Source: Sorangium cellulosum (GTDB lineage: Bacteria > Myxococcota_A > Polyangia > Polyangiales > Polyangiaceae). Taken from it: a stretch of DNA of 64,000 nucleotides. Position 1 is the stretch's first letter; every line of letters begins with the position of its first letter. A model generated the notes under the pieces. It worked only from the letters and a program-made list of their open reading frames with translations, was not told where the DNA came from and did no database searches. The DNA is taken from assembly GCF_002950945.1 (NCBI RefSeq), contig NZ_CP012673.1, positions 13,135,501 to 13,199,500 of the forward strand, in the 5' to 3' direction. The position numbers and the translations under genes were made by a program. Of the stretch, positions 19,793 to 35,700 are shown one piece after another.

Positions 19793-19796
<4 letters not shown>
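18342..19796 (-). CDS. dat: L-2,4-diaminobutyrate:2-oxoglutarate aminotransferase
   Basis: 484 residues; a class III PLP aminotransferase. Landmarks are CLAGAGTLALGHNHP, the phosphate-binding GPTGADAVEAALKL, YHGMTQGALT, the PLP-interacting LILDEVQTGFGRTGR and the Schiff-base Lys in VLSKALGGGLPLS. These match the DABA-aminotransferase group (Dat/PvdH/EctB-like), which makes diaminobutyrate from aspartate semialdehyde. Two A domains in the same operon read out as diaminobutyrate-specific, so this enzyme very likely supplies their substrate. The ATG at 19796 overlaps the preceding NRPS stop (ATGA), making it the last gene of the operon. A start two codons later is also possible. Confidence 0.88.
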
Positions 19797-23784
<3,988 letters not shown>

Positions 23785-23788
<4 letters not shown>

Positions 23789-26700
23789 GACGCCACCGCG
23801 CCCTGGGCCGCCTGCGTCGCCCGCTCGGCCGTCATCATCTCGCCCATGGCCACCACGATCTTCCGCGGACCGGAGAACGGATCGCGGCCGTGGGCCACGA
23901 GCATGTTGTCGAGCAGGATGATGTCGCCCTCCTGCCACGGGAACCGCACGGCGCAGCGCTCGTAGGCCTCGCCGAGCGCGCGGGTCGTCTCGACCTCGAT
24001 CGGCGCGCCGTCGCCGTAGGTGACGTTGCGGGGCAGCCACTGCTCGCCGACCATGGCCAGCAGCGACTCGCGCACCGGCGCGTCCAGGTACGCCGGGTGG
24101 TGGAGCTGGATCTGGTTGAAGAACACCTGCTCCCCCGTCTTCGGGTGCGAGAGCACGGCCGGCCCGCGCTGGCTGATCCGCAGCCGGCCGCCCGCGAGCC
24201 ACTCGCACCGCACGCCGCCCGCGCGGCAGCGCTCCTCCACGACCGCGGGATCCGTGGTGCGGAAGAAGTCCTGCCAGCCCACGTCGAAGCCCGGCGTGAA
24301 GTTCCGCACGTAGAGCAGCCCCGACCGCCGGAAGCGCTCGCGGACGTCGGGCGCGAGCGCCTCGAAGAGCCGGCGGCAGTCCACGATCGGCGTCGCGCCG
24401 CCCTCCGGCGCGGCCTGCACGCAGAAGAACCACTGCTTGAGCGGCCAGCGAGGCAGGTGCGAGCTCTCGTTGTGGAACAGGATGGCCTTGTCGGCCGGGT
24501 AGGGCGTCGAGCTGTAGATGTGCTGCCCGGTCTTCTCCCGCGGGAGATCGCCGTACTCGCCGAACAGCTCGCCGCAGATGGCCTGCGCGACCTGCTCGAA
24601 CTCCTGGACCGTCCGGATCGGGAAGCCGCGGAACAGGACGGCCCCGTGCCGGAGCAGCTGCGCCTCGACGAACGCCCGCTCCTCGCGGGCCCAGGCCGCG
24701 AGCTCCACGTCGTCGACCGCCGGCCTCACGACCAGCGGCAGCGGCCCGTCGCCCAGCGTGCCGGTCGCGACCAGCGCGCTCGGGCCCACGTCCACCTTGC
24801 GGGGGGTGATGCGCTTGAGGCTCCGGAGCCGGCCCTCGTCGCGCGCGCGTCCTTCCATGGTGCGTTCCTTCCTCTCCGCCGCCGCGAGCGCCGTCACGCG
24901 GCGGTCGGGGTCGTCCACGATGGCCCGCAGCACGGCCATGAAGTGGGCCGCCATCGCCGCGATCGTCGGCGGCTCGAACAGATCGGCGCGGTACTTCCAC
25001 GCGCACGTGAGCCCCTCGTCGCCCTCCTCGACGAACACGCCGAGGTCGAACCGCGACACCTCCCGGTCGAGCTCCACGGCGCTGAAGCGCAGCCCGGGCA
25101 GCGAGATCTCGGACGCCGGCACGTTCTGCAGCACGAACAGCGTCTGCACGAGGGGGTGGCGGCCGGGCTCGCGGGCCGGCCGCACGGCGTCGACGACCTG
25201 CTCGAACGGCAGATCCTGGTGCGCGTACGCGTCGAGCGTGACCTCCCGGACCCGCCGGAGGAGCTCCCGGAACGTGGGCAGGCCGCCGAGATCCGTGCGC
25301 AGGACCAGCAGGTTGACGAAGAACCCGATGAGCCCCTCGGTCTCCGCGCGGTTGCGACCCGCGACGTCGGTCCCGACGAGGACGTCGGTCTGGCCCGTGC
25401 GCCCGAGGAGCACGATCTGGAACGCCGCGAGCAGCGTCATGAACAGGGTGGCGCCCTCGCGCCGGCCGAGCGCGCGCAGCGCCTCGGAGAGCGCGCGGTC
25501 CACCGCGATCGTGTGGCGCCCGCCGCGGTAGCTCGACGCGGCGGACCGGGGGTGATCCGGGCGCAGATCGAGCGCCGGCGGGGGCCCGGCGAGCCGCTCG
25601 CGCCAGGCGCCGAGCAGCGCCTCGCGGGTCGCGCCCTGCATCCACTGCCGCTGCCATACCGCGAAGTCCGCGTACTGCACCGGCAGCGGCCGCAGCGCCG
25701 GCGGCCGCCCGGCCCTCGCCGCCGCGTACAGCTCGGCCAGGTCCGCGACCAGGACGTTCATGGTCCAGCCGTCCGCCACGATGTGGTGGACGACGACGAC
25801 CAGCACGAGCTCGTCGTCGCGCAGCCGGATCGCGGTCACCCGCAGGAGCGGGCCGCGGCCGAGGTCGAACGGCCGCTCCGCGCGGTCCGCGGCCAGGCGC
25901 TGGATCGCCGCGCCTTGCTCCGCGGGGGGCGTCGCCGACAGGTCCACCACCTCGAACTCCGGCGCGCCGCCCTGGGCGATCACCTGCACCGGCTCGCCGG
26001 AGGCCACGCCGAACGTGGTCCGCAGCGACTCGTGGCGCCGGACGAGCGCGACGAGGCTCTCCCTGAGCAGCGCGACGTCGAGCTCCCCCTCGACGCGCAC
26101 GGCCGCGGTCATGTTGTACCCGGCGCTGTCGGGCTCGAGCTGCGCCAGGAACCACAGGCGCTGCTGGGCGAACGAGAGCGGCAGCGGCCCCTGCCGCGGC
26201 GCCGGGACGAGCGGCGGCGGCCCGGCCGCGGGCGCGCCGCCGGCCGGACCGCGGCGCCGATCGACGTCGCGGGCGAGCTCCGCGACCGTGGGGTGGTCGA
26301 ACAGGCTGCGGAGCGGCAGCTCGACGCCGAGCGCCTTGCGCACGCGCGACACGACCTGCGTGGCCAGCAGCGAGTGCCCGCCGAGCTCGAAGAAGCCCGC
26401 GTGGACGGAGACCTGCTCGAGCCCCAGCACCTCCGCCCAGATGCCCGCGAGGGCCTCCTCGGTCGGCGTCGTCGGGGCGCCGCCCGCGTCGACCGCATCG
26501 ACCGCGGGCGCCTCCGGCGCCGGCAGCGCCTTGCGGTCCACCTTGCCGTTCGGGGTGAGCGGCAGCGCGGGCAGGGCGACGAACACGGGCGGCACCATGT
26601 AGTCGGGCAGCGTCTCCTTCAGGAAATCGCGCAGCCGGTCGGGCGCCGGGGCCGCGCCGCCCTCGCCGACGACGTAGGCCACGAGCCGCTTGCCCGAGGC

Positions 26701-29700
26701 GCGCTCCTCCCGGACCGCGACCACGGCCTCGCGGACCTCCGGGTGCTGCGCGAGGCGCGCCTCGATCTCCCCGAGCTCGATGCGGAAGCCGCGGATCTTC
26801 ACCTGGTGATCGCGCCGCCCCGAGAACTCGAGGGTGCCGTCCGCGAGGCGCCGGCCGAGATCGCCGGTGCGGTACATGCGCGCGCCGGGCGCGTCGCCGA
26901 AGGGATCGGGCACGAAGGCCTCGGCGGTCCGGGCGGGGTCGTTCAGGTAGCCGCGCCCCACGCCGACGCCCGCGACGCAGATCTCGCCGGTCACGCCCAC
27001 GGGCGCGAGGTCGTCGCCCGTCACGACGTGGAGCCGCACGTTGGGCACGGGCCGGCCGATGGGCACGTGGACGACCTCGGGCCCCGGGGCCGCCGTGATC
27101 GCGTGCAGCGCCACGTCGTCGGCGCACTCGGCGGGCCCGTAGGCGTTCATCAGGGGGACGCGGGGGTACCGCGCGAACCACCGGCGGCAGAGGTCGGGCG
27201 TCAGCGCCTCGCCCGTGGGCAGCATCCACCGCAGGCGCGAGAGGCGCGGCGCGTCCGCGTCCGCCGAGACGAGCTCCCCGAGCAGCGACGGGACCAGCTC
27301 GAGGACCGTGATCCCCTGCGCCTCGGCCTCCTCCAGCAGGCGCCGCGGATCGCCCACGATCTCCTCGGGGACGATGTGGACGCGGCCGCCGCAGAGCAGC
27401 GCCGTGAGGAGCTGCCACACCGAGATGTCGAAGCACTGGGACGCGGTCTGGCCGATCACGTCCGAGGGGCCGAGCTCCAGCGCGGGGATCTTCCCCCACA
27501 CGTTGTTGAGCATCCCCGCGTGCTCGACCATCGCCCCCTTGGGCACGCCGGTCGATCCGCTCGTGTAGATCACGTAGGCGAGGTGGCCGGGGCCCGCGAG
27601 CCGCGGGAGGTCGTCGACGGGCGCGGGCCCGCGCTGCGCGGCGAGCCGCTCGCGCGTCACGAACCGCGGCCGCGCCGGCTCCGGCAGGTGCGCGAGCGCC
27701 CTCGCGAGCCGCGGGACCCACGCCTCCGAGGTCACCACGACGGGCGCGCGGCTCGCCTCGACGACGCCGGCGATGCGCTGCTCGGGCTGGTGGGGATCGA
27801 GCGGGAGGTACACGCCGCCGGCCTTGAGCACGCCGAGCAGCGCCACGACCAGCTCGACGTCGCGCGGCTCCAGCACCGCGACGATCGTGTCCGGACCGAC
27901 CCCCTGGGCCCGCAGCGCGTGGGCCACGCGGTTCGCGTCGCGGTTCAGGGCTGCGTAGGTGAGCCGGCGCCCGCGGTACGTCACGGCGACCGCGTCCGGC
28001 GTCCTCCGCGCCTGGGCCTCGAAGAGCGCCACGTAGCTCGGCGCGGCGGGCTCTGCGCCCTTCGTGTCGTTCCACGCCCGCAGGAGCTCCTCGCGCTCGC
28101 GCTCGCCGAGCAGCGAGAGGTCGCCCAGCCGGGCCTCCGGGCGGCGGGCCATGTCCCCGAGGAGCTGGACCAGGTGCCCGAGCATCCGCTGCACGGCGTC
28201 GCGATCGAACCAGCGCCGGTCGTACGAGAGCCGGATGCCCAGCGCCTCTCCCGGGTACGCGACGACCGTCATCGGGTAGTTCGTGTGGACCCGGTCCTGC
28301 TCGTAGGAGAGGCCGACGTCGCCCACCTGCTCCCCGAGGCGCGGATCCTTCGGCGCGTTCTCGAAGACGAGGAGGCTGTTGAACAGCGCCTGCCCCTTCG
28401 GCAGCTCGCTCCACCGCTGGATGTTCACGAGCGGCGGATGCTCGAACTCGCGGATGCGGTAGTTGTGGGCGAGGAGGCCCTTGAGCCACGGGAGCAGCGG
28501 CTGCTCGGGCGACACGTGCACCCGGAGCGGCAGGCTGTTGATGAACAGGCCCACGATCGTCTCCACGCCGGGCAGATCGGTCGGGCGGCCCGCCACGGTC
28601 ACGCCGAACACGACGTCGCGCTGGCCGCTGTAGCGGCTCAGGAGCAGCGCCCAGGCCCCTTGCACGAGGGTGTTGGGCGTCAGCGCGTGCTGGTGCGCGA
28701 GGCGGAGGAGCTCCTCGGTCGCGGCCCGGGGCAGCTCGACGAACTCGTCGCTCACCCCGGCCCCCGCGGGCGGCGCCGCGCCGTCGGGGGCGGCCCGCTC
28801 GACGCCGAGCGGCGTCGGCTCGGAGAAGCCGCGGAGCTCCTCGCGCCAGAACCGCTCGGCCGCCGAGAGGTCCTGTTGCGCGAGCCAGGCGATGTAGTCG
28901 CGGTAGGGGCGCGGCTGGGGCAGCTCCAGCGCGCGGCCCTCGATCGAGGCCTCGTAATACGACAGGCACTCCATCATGATCACGGAGAAGCACCAGTCGT
29001 CCGTGAGGATGTGGTGGAAGCTCCGCACGATGCGGTAAACGTCCTCCGCCAGGCGGAACAGCCGGATCCGGATGAGCGGCGCCCGGGTCATGTCGAGCCC
29101 GGCGGCGAGCTCGGCCTCGAGCGTCTCGGCGACGCGCCGCTGCTGCTCGGCCTCGGTCAGACCGCGGAGGTCGAGGACCTGGATCACCTCGGAGAGGTCG
29201 ACCTCGCGGTGGACGAGCTGGAGCGGCCGCTCCAGGTCCTTCCAGGCGAAGGACGTCCTCAGGATCGGGTGCCGCGCCGCCACCCGGCGCCAGGACTCGG
29301 TCAGGCGGCCGACGTCGAGCGGACCGCGCCACACGTAGTGCTGCTGCATCAGGTAGATGCCGGAGCCGGGGTTCAGGAGGGTGTGGAAGAGCATGCCCTC
29401 CTGCATCGGCGAGAGCGGGTAGGCGTCCTCGAGCCCCGACGCCTCCGGCAGGCTGCGCGCGATCTCGTCCGGCGTGAGGCCGCTCAGCGGGAACGGCGAC
29501 GGCGACGGCGCGGGCGCACATGGCGCCGCCTGGCGCGGCTCGCCCTGCGGCGCCGCCGCCTGACCCGGGCCCGCGGCAGCGGAGCCGGCGGTCGCGACCG
29601 CCGCGGCGGCGGCCACCGTGGGGTGGTCGAACAGGTGCTTCGGGCTCAGCTTGATGCCGCGCTGGTTGGCGCGCGCGATGACCTGGAGGCTCCGGATGGA

Positions 29701-32700
29701 GTCGCCGCCGAGCGCGAAGAAGTTGTCGTGGATGCCGACCCGCTCCACGCGCAGGATGTCGGCCCAGATCTGGGCGAGGGTGGCCTCGACCTCGTTCCGG
29801 GGCGCGACGAAGCCGCTCGCCTCCGGCGCGCCCGCCCGCTCGGGCTCGGGCAGCGCCGCGCGATCGATCTTGCCGTTCGCGGTGAGCGGCAGCGCCGCGA
29901 GCGGCACGATCGCGGCGGGCACCATGTAGTCGGGGAGCTGCTGCGCGAGCCGGCCGCGGAGCGCCGCCACGTCGAGCGCCGCCGCCTCCCGGCCCACCAC
30001 GTACGCCACGAGGCGCACGGCCCCGCCGCCGTCCCGCGCCGCCACGACCGCCTCGCGCACCTCGGGCTGCTCGCGCAGGCGGGCCTCGATCTCGCCGAGC
30101 TCGACCCGGTGGCCGCGCAGCTTGATCTGGTGGTCGGTGCGCCCGAGGAACTCGATCGCGCCGCCCGCGAGCAGGCGCGCCCGGTCCCCGGTGCGGTACA
30201 GCCGACCTCCGGGGACGCCCCCGAACGGATCCGGGACGAAGCGCTCCGCCGTCAGCTCGGGGCGCGCGTGGTAGCCGCGCGTCACGCCAGCCCCGCCCAG
30301 GTAGAGCTCCCCGGGCACACCCACCGGCACCGGCTCGAAGTTTACATCAAGGACGTACGCCTGGGTGTTGGGGAGCGGCCGGCCGATGGGCACGGTCGCC
30401 CCGGTGCGGCCGGCCGCGGGGTCGATCTGCCAGGTGAGCGAGCCCACGGTCGTCTCGGTGGGGCCGTAGTGGTTCACGACGGTGCAGCCCGGCGAGAGCG
30501 CCCGGATCCGCTCGATGAGCTCCCAGCTCGAGGCCTCTCCGCCGACCACGAGGCAACGCGTCGGCAACACGCGCTCGGGGCGCGCGGCCTCCAGGAGCGC
30601 GGCGAGGTGGCTGGGGACGATCTTGAGCGCGTCGACCCCGTGGCGGCTCATGTACTCGGCGGTCGCGTCGGGATCGAAGATCCGCGCCTCGGACAGGACG
30701 TGCAGCGTGCGGCCCGAGCAGAGCGCGCCGAAGAGCGACGTGTGCCCGAGGTCGGCCGCCACGGTCGAGACCAGCGCCATGCCGCCGCCCTCGCCGAGGG
30801 GCAGCCGCACGAGCACGCCGCGCACGTAGTTCACGAGGTGGCGGTGCTCGACGGCCACGCCCTTCGGGCGCCCGGTCGAGCCCGAGGTGTAGATGAGGTA
30901 GGCGAGGTTGTCGGGCCGGGCCGTCTGCCCGAGCGGCGCGTCGGGCTCGGCCGCGAGGGCGCCCGCGTCGCGGTCCAGGAACAGCAGCGCGGGCCCCGGT
31001 CCGTCGAACGCGCCGGCCCACTGCTCCTGCGTGACCACGACGCGCGCGCCGCTGTCCTCCACCACGGCGCGGAGCCGCTCGCGCGGGAACTTCGGGTCGA
31101 CGGGCACGTATGCGGCGCCGGCCTTGAGGGCGCCGAGCAGCGCGATGACCATCTCGGCCGAGCGCTCGATGCACAGGGCGACCCGGTCCTCGGGCCCCAC
31201 ACCGAGCGCCCGCAGCCTCCGCGCGAGCTGGTTCGTCTTCCGATCGAGCTCCCGGTAGGTCAGCGCCGTCTCCTCGCAGACGACCGCGAGCGCGTCGGGC
31301 CGCGCGGCGGCGTGCGCCTCGAAGAGCTCGTGGACACAGGCCGCCGGCGGGAAGGCCGTGGCCGTCGCGTTCCAGTCGGTGAGCAGGCGCCGCCGCTCCG
31401 CGGCGCTCACGAGGGGCAGCTCGGCCAGGCGGGCGTCCGGCCGCGCCGCCATCGCCTCGAGCAGCGCGCGGCACTGGCCGAGCAGGCTGGCCGCGGCCTC
31501 GTGCGCGAGGCGGCGGCGCTCGTAGCACAGGATCAGGCCCAGCTCGCCCGAAGGCTCCACGATGAGCGACAGCGGGTAGTTGTTGCGCCCGGCGGTGAGC
31601 AGGGCGCCGGCCTCACGCCCGCCGCCGGGCCGGGGCAAGGCGCGGACGCCCACGCCGCCGATGTCGCGCAGCGCGCCGCCCACGTCCTCCTCGGGGTAGC
31701 TGTCGAACACGAGGAGGGTGTCGAAGAGCGACCGCCCGCCCGGCACCTCGCTCCAGCGCTGGACGAGGGACAGGGGGGTCCACTCGTGCTGGCGCAGCTC
31801 GCTGTTCCGGTCCTGCAGCCGCAGGAGCCAGGCGGCGAGCGGCTCGCGCTCGTCCACGTGGACCCGCACCGGAAGGGTGTTGATCAACATGCCGACGATG
31901 GCCTCGGAGCCGGGGAGCTCCGGGGGCCGGCCCGACACCGTGGCGCCGAAGACCACGTCGGGCTCGCCGCTGTGCCGGGAGAGCAGGAGGGCCCACGCGC
32001 CCTGCACGAGGGTGTTCACCGTGACGCGCAGGCGGCGCGCGCAGGCCGCGAGCGCCTGCGTCTCGGCCCGCGAGAAGCGCAGCTCCTGCTCGGCGAAGGG
32101 GAACACGTCGCCGCCCGCCGCGGCCGCGCCCGGGGCGGCCCCCAGGGGGATCGGCGTCGGCGCCCTGAACCCGGCCAGCGCGCCGCGGAAGAACCGCTCG
32201 GCCGCCCCTTCGTCCTGGGCCTGCACCCACGCCAGGTACTCCCGGTACGGGCGCGCCCGCGGCAGCTCGGGGGTCGCGCCCCGCACGAGCGCCCGGTAAA
32301 CGAACAGCGCCTCTCTCAGCAGGAGGGCGAAGCTCCACCCGTCCAGCAAGAGGTGGTGATGGCTGTTGATGAAGCAATAAGCGTCCTCCGCGAGCCGCAC
32401 CAGCGTGACCCGCATGAGGGGGGCCTTGAGCAGGTCGAACCCGGCGCGCCGGTCCGCGGCCATGAGCGCGGAGAGCGCCTCGTCGCGCTCGCGCGCGGCG
32501 AGCCCGCGGAGATCGTGGCGCGCCACCGGCATCGTCACCCGCGGCCGGACGACCTGCACCGGCCTGGCGACGCCCTCCCAGACGAAGCCGGTGCGCAGGA
32601 TCGGGTGCCGCTCCGCGAGCGCCTGCCAGGCGCGCTCGAAGGCGTCCGGATCGAGCCGCCCCTCCAGCAGGAACGCCGCCTGGACGAAGTACGGGTCGGC

Positions 32701-32790
32701 GGACCGGTCCGAGACCGCATGGAAGAGCAATCCCTGCTGCAGCGGGGAGAGGTAGTGAATCGACTCAACGTCCTTCTTGTGGTTCGCCAT
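23785..32790 (-). CDS. NRPS: C-A(Asp)-T-C-A(Dab)-T-C-TauD
   Basis: 3001 residues. Order: C1 (SHHHLLLDGW; D-acceptor-like SPLQQGLLFH opening), A1 (475-985; code D-L-T-K-V-G-H-V-G-K, Asp), T1 (GGDSI near 1032), C2 (FHHILTDDW near 1267), A2 (1587-2090; code D-I-W-E-L-T-A-D-D-K, 2,4-diaminobutyrate), T2 (GGHSL near 2140), C3 (VHHIVADGW near 2337), then a SyrP/TauD Fe(II)/2-oxoglutarate dioxygenase (2645-2990) with metal ligands HxE in FHNESSH and distal His in AHGRDPF. C3 is not followed by its own A-T; the next protein begins with an interface-like domain, A(Asp) and T, so these appear to form one split module in which the dioxygenase hydroxylates Asp. The ATG follows the previous stop by three bases. 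Confidence 0.9.
24856..24871 (-). promoter_or_regulatory. possible internal start for the TauD part
   Basis: Inside the large NRPS gene, an in-frame ATG at 24858-24856 begins MEGRARDEGRL, exactly at the junction between C3 and the dioxygenase. It is preceded by GAGAGGAAGGAACGCACC, a plausible ribosome binding site. A free dioxygenase could therefore be made in addition to the fused one, or the fusion arose by loss of a stop between two formerly separate genes. Confidence 0.35.
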
Positions 32791-32793
32791 GGC

Positions 32794-35700
32794 TCAGTCC
32801 AGTCGTTCGAGGATGGAGTCCAGCTCGTCCGGCGCGAGCGCGACGTCGGTGAAGTCCGACGGCGTGTAGCCGCCGGCGTCCGGTGAGAGGCAGTGCGCGA
32901 TCAGCTCTCTCAGCGCGTCGCGCCACAGCGCGCTGACCGCGGCGACCGTCGCCTGCCGGTACCGCGCGGCGCTGTAGCGGAAGGTCGCCTCGAGCCGGCC
33001 GTCGTACACGGCCGCGTCGATCTCGAGCTCGTATGCGAGCGGGCTGCGCGGGTCGTGCTCGTCGCCGGGCGACTCCGCGGCCAGGGAGAACCGCGCGCCG
33101 GCGCCGATCACCTGGTCCCACTGCCCGAGGTAGTTGAACGCGACGCCGAGCGCCGGCAGGCGGCGCAGCCGGTCGGCGATCGCCCCCGCCCCGAGCTCCC
33201 GCACCGCGCCGTAGGGGAGCCCGCGCCGCGGGACGCGGCGGAGCTGCTCCTTCACCGTCCTGAGCACGGCGCCCGGCGCCGCGTCGGGCGCGACCTCGAG
33301 CAGCACCGGGTAGACGCTCGTGAACCAGCCGACCGTGCGCGATAGATCCAGGTCTTCGCCGTCGAGCGCCTCGCGCCCGTGGCCTTCGACCTCGATGCCC
33401 ACGAGCGCCCGGCCGGTCCACCGGGCGAGGGCCAGGGCGAGCCCGGCCAGGAGGAACTCGTCGACCCGCGTCCGGTACGCCTCCGACACCGCCTCCAGCA
33501 GCGACCGCGTCTCCGCCCCGCTCAGCCCCACCTTGACGGTGGCCATGGCCGTCTCCGCGCGATCCCCCGCCGGATCGTCGACCGGCAGCGGCGCGAGCCG
33601 ATCCCAGGGCAGGCCGAGCCAGAAGGCGGCCTCTTCCTGGAGGGCGGCGCCCTGCGCCGCGGCGTCGAGGCGCTCCGCCCACCGCACGAACGAGGTGGTC
33701 CTGTCGGGCAGCTCCGCCGGCGCCCCGCGGCGCGCCTGATCGTAGGCGGTCTCCAGATCGTCGAGGAGGATCCGCCACGACACGCCATCGACGACGAGGT
33801 GGTGCGCGATCAGGAGCAGCCGCCCCGGCCGGCCGGCGCCGAGATCGAACCCGACCACACGCAGCAGCGGCCCCTCCGCGAGGTCGAGGCTGGCCTGCCA
33901 CCGGGTCGCGTGCGCCTCGAGCGTCCTCGGCTGCTCGGCCTCGGGCACCCCGGCGAGGTCCGCCCGGTGCACGACCGCGGCAGGTGCGTCGGAGCGCGCG
34001 AGCGTCTGGCGGACGCCGCGCTCTCCGGGCGCGAAGCGCAGCCGCAGCGCGCCGTGGTGGCGCAGGAGCGCCTGCACCGCCGCCTCCAGCGCCGGCCACA
34101 CCAGCGGCTCGGCGACCGTGAGCAGCAGCGCCTGGTTCCAGTGGTGCGGGTTCGGCAGGTCGCGCGCGAAGTACCGCCGCTGGATCGGCGTCAGCGGCAC
34201 GTCGCCCCCCGCCGGCTCCTCCTCGTCCGTGGCCGCGGCGGCGCCGGTGGAGAGGCCCGCGGCGGCGGCCAGCGCCGCGAGGGTCTGGTGCTGGAACATC
34301 TGGCGGGCGGTCACGCGGAGGCCCGCCTGCTTCGCGCGCGAGACGACCTGCAGGCTCAGGATCGAGTCGCCTCCCAGCTCGAAGAAGTTGTCGTGGCGGT
34401 CGACGCGCTCGCGGCCCAGGACCGAAGCCCAGATCGCGGCGAGCTGCGCCTCGATGGCCTCGAGGGGAGCGGCGTCCTGCGCCGCGGCCGGCCGCGCGCC
34501 TGCCGCGCCGGACGGCGGCGCCGCCTCGAGGGCCTGGTCCGGCGGCGGCGCTGCCTCGAGGGCCTCGTCCCGCGGCGGCGCTGCCTCGGGCTGGTCGGGC
34601 AGCGCCGGGGCCGGCGGCTCGGGCAGCGGCAGCTCGCTCAGCCGCGCGGTCGGCCGCGCCGCGATCGCCTCCAGGAGCGCGCGGAGATCGTCCGCCATGC
34701 GGCGGATCGTGCGCTCCTCGAAGAGCTCCGTGCTGTACTCGAACGAGCCGCGGAGCCCCTCCGGCGCGGTCACCATGTGGAGCGAGAGGTCGAACTGGGC
34801 GCTGCCCGGATCCACCTCGACGGGCAGGATCTCGAGGCCGGCGAGCGGGCGCGCGCGCCGCGGGGCCTCCTGGAGCGAGAACATCACCTGGAACAGCGGG
34901 GTGCTGCCGAGATCCCGCGCCGGCCGGAGCGCCTTCACGAGCTGCTCGAACGGCAGGTCCTGGTGCGCCTGCGCGGCCAGCACCTCCTCGCGCGCCTGCG
35001 CGAGGAGATCGGCGAAGCGCGGATCCCCTCCGAGGTCCGCCCGCAGCACGAGCGTGTTGGCGAAGAGCCCGATGAGCCCCTCGACCTCGACGCGCGTGCG
35101 GCCCGCGATCGGCGTGCCGATGCACAGGTCGGTCTGGCCGCTCATGCGCGCGATCAGCGCCTGGAACGCGGCCAGGAGCAGCATGAACGAGGTGACCCCC
35201 TGGCCGCGCGCGAGCCCGCCGAGCGCCGCCGAGAGCTCGCGCGGGAGCGCGAAGCCGTGGCGGGCGCCCCGGTACGATCGCGCGGCGGGGCGCGGCCGGT
35301 CGGTGGGCAGCCGCAGGACCGGCGGCTCCGCGCCGAGCCGCTGCCGGAAGTAGGCGAGCTGCTGGTCGAGCACCGCCCCCGTGAGCCACGCGCGCTGCCA
35401 CCGGGCGTAGTCGGCGTACTGGATCGGGAGCGACGGGAGCGCGGCGGCGCGCCCCTCCGCGTCGGCGGCGTAGAGCTCGGTCACCTCGCCGACGAGGACG
35501 TTCATGGACCACCCGTCCGACACGATGTGGTGCAGGACGACGAGCAGGAGGTGCTCGCGCTCGCCGAGGCGCACCAGCGCGATCCGGAGCAGCGGCCCGC
35601 CGGTCAGGTCGAAGGGCCGGCGGGCCTGCTCCTCGAGCAGGCGCCGCGCCTCGGCCTCGCGCGCCTCCTCCGGCGCGGCGCCGAGATCCACGAGCGAGAG

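Noticed and set aside
23890-32886. Very long plus-strand open frame (about 3000 codons) opposite the large NRPS gene
   Set aside because: It is an antisense shadow of a high-GC gene: its composition is Arg/Ala/His/Glu-rich low complexity, it has no domain, and the minus-strand frame carries complete NRPS motifs.
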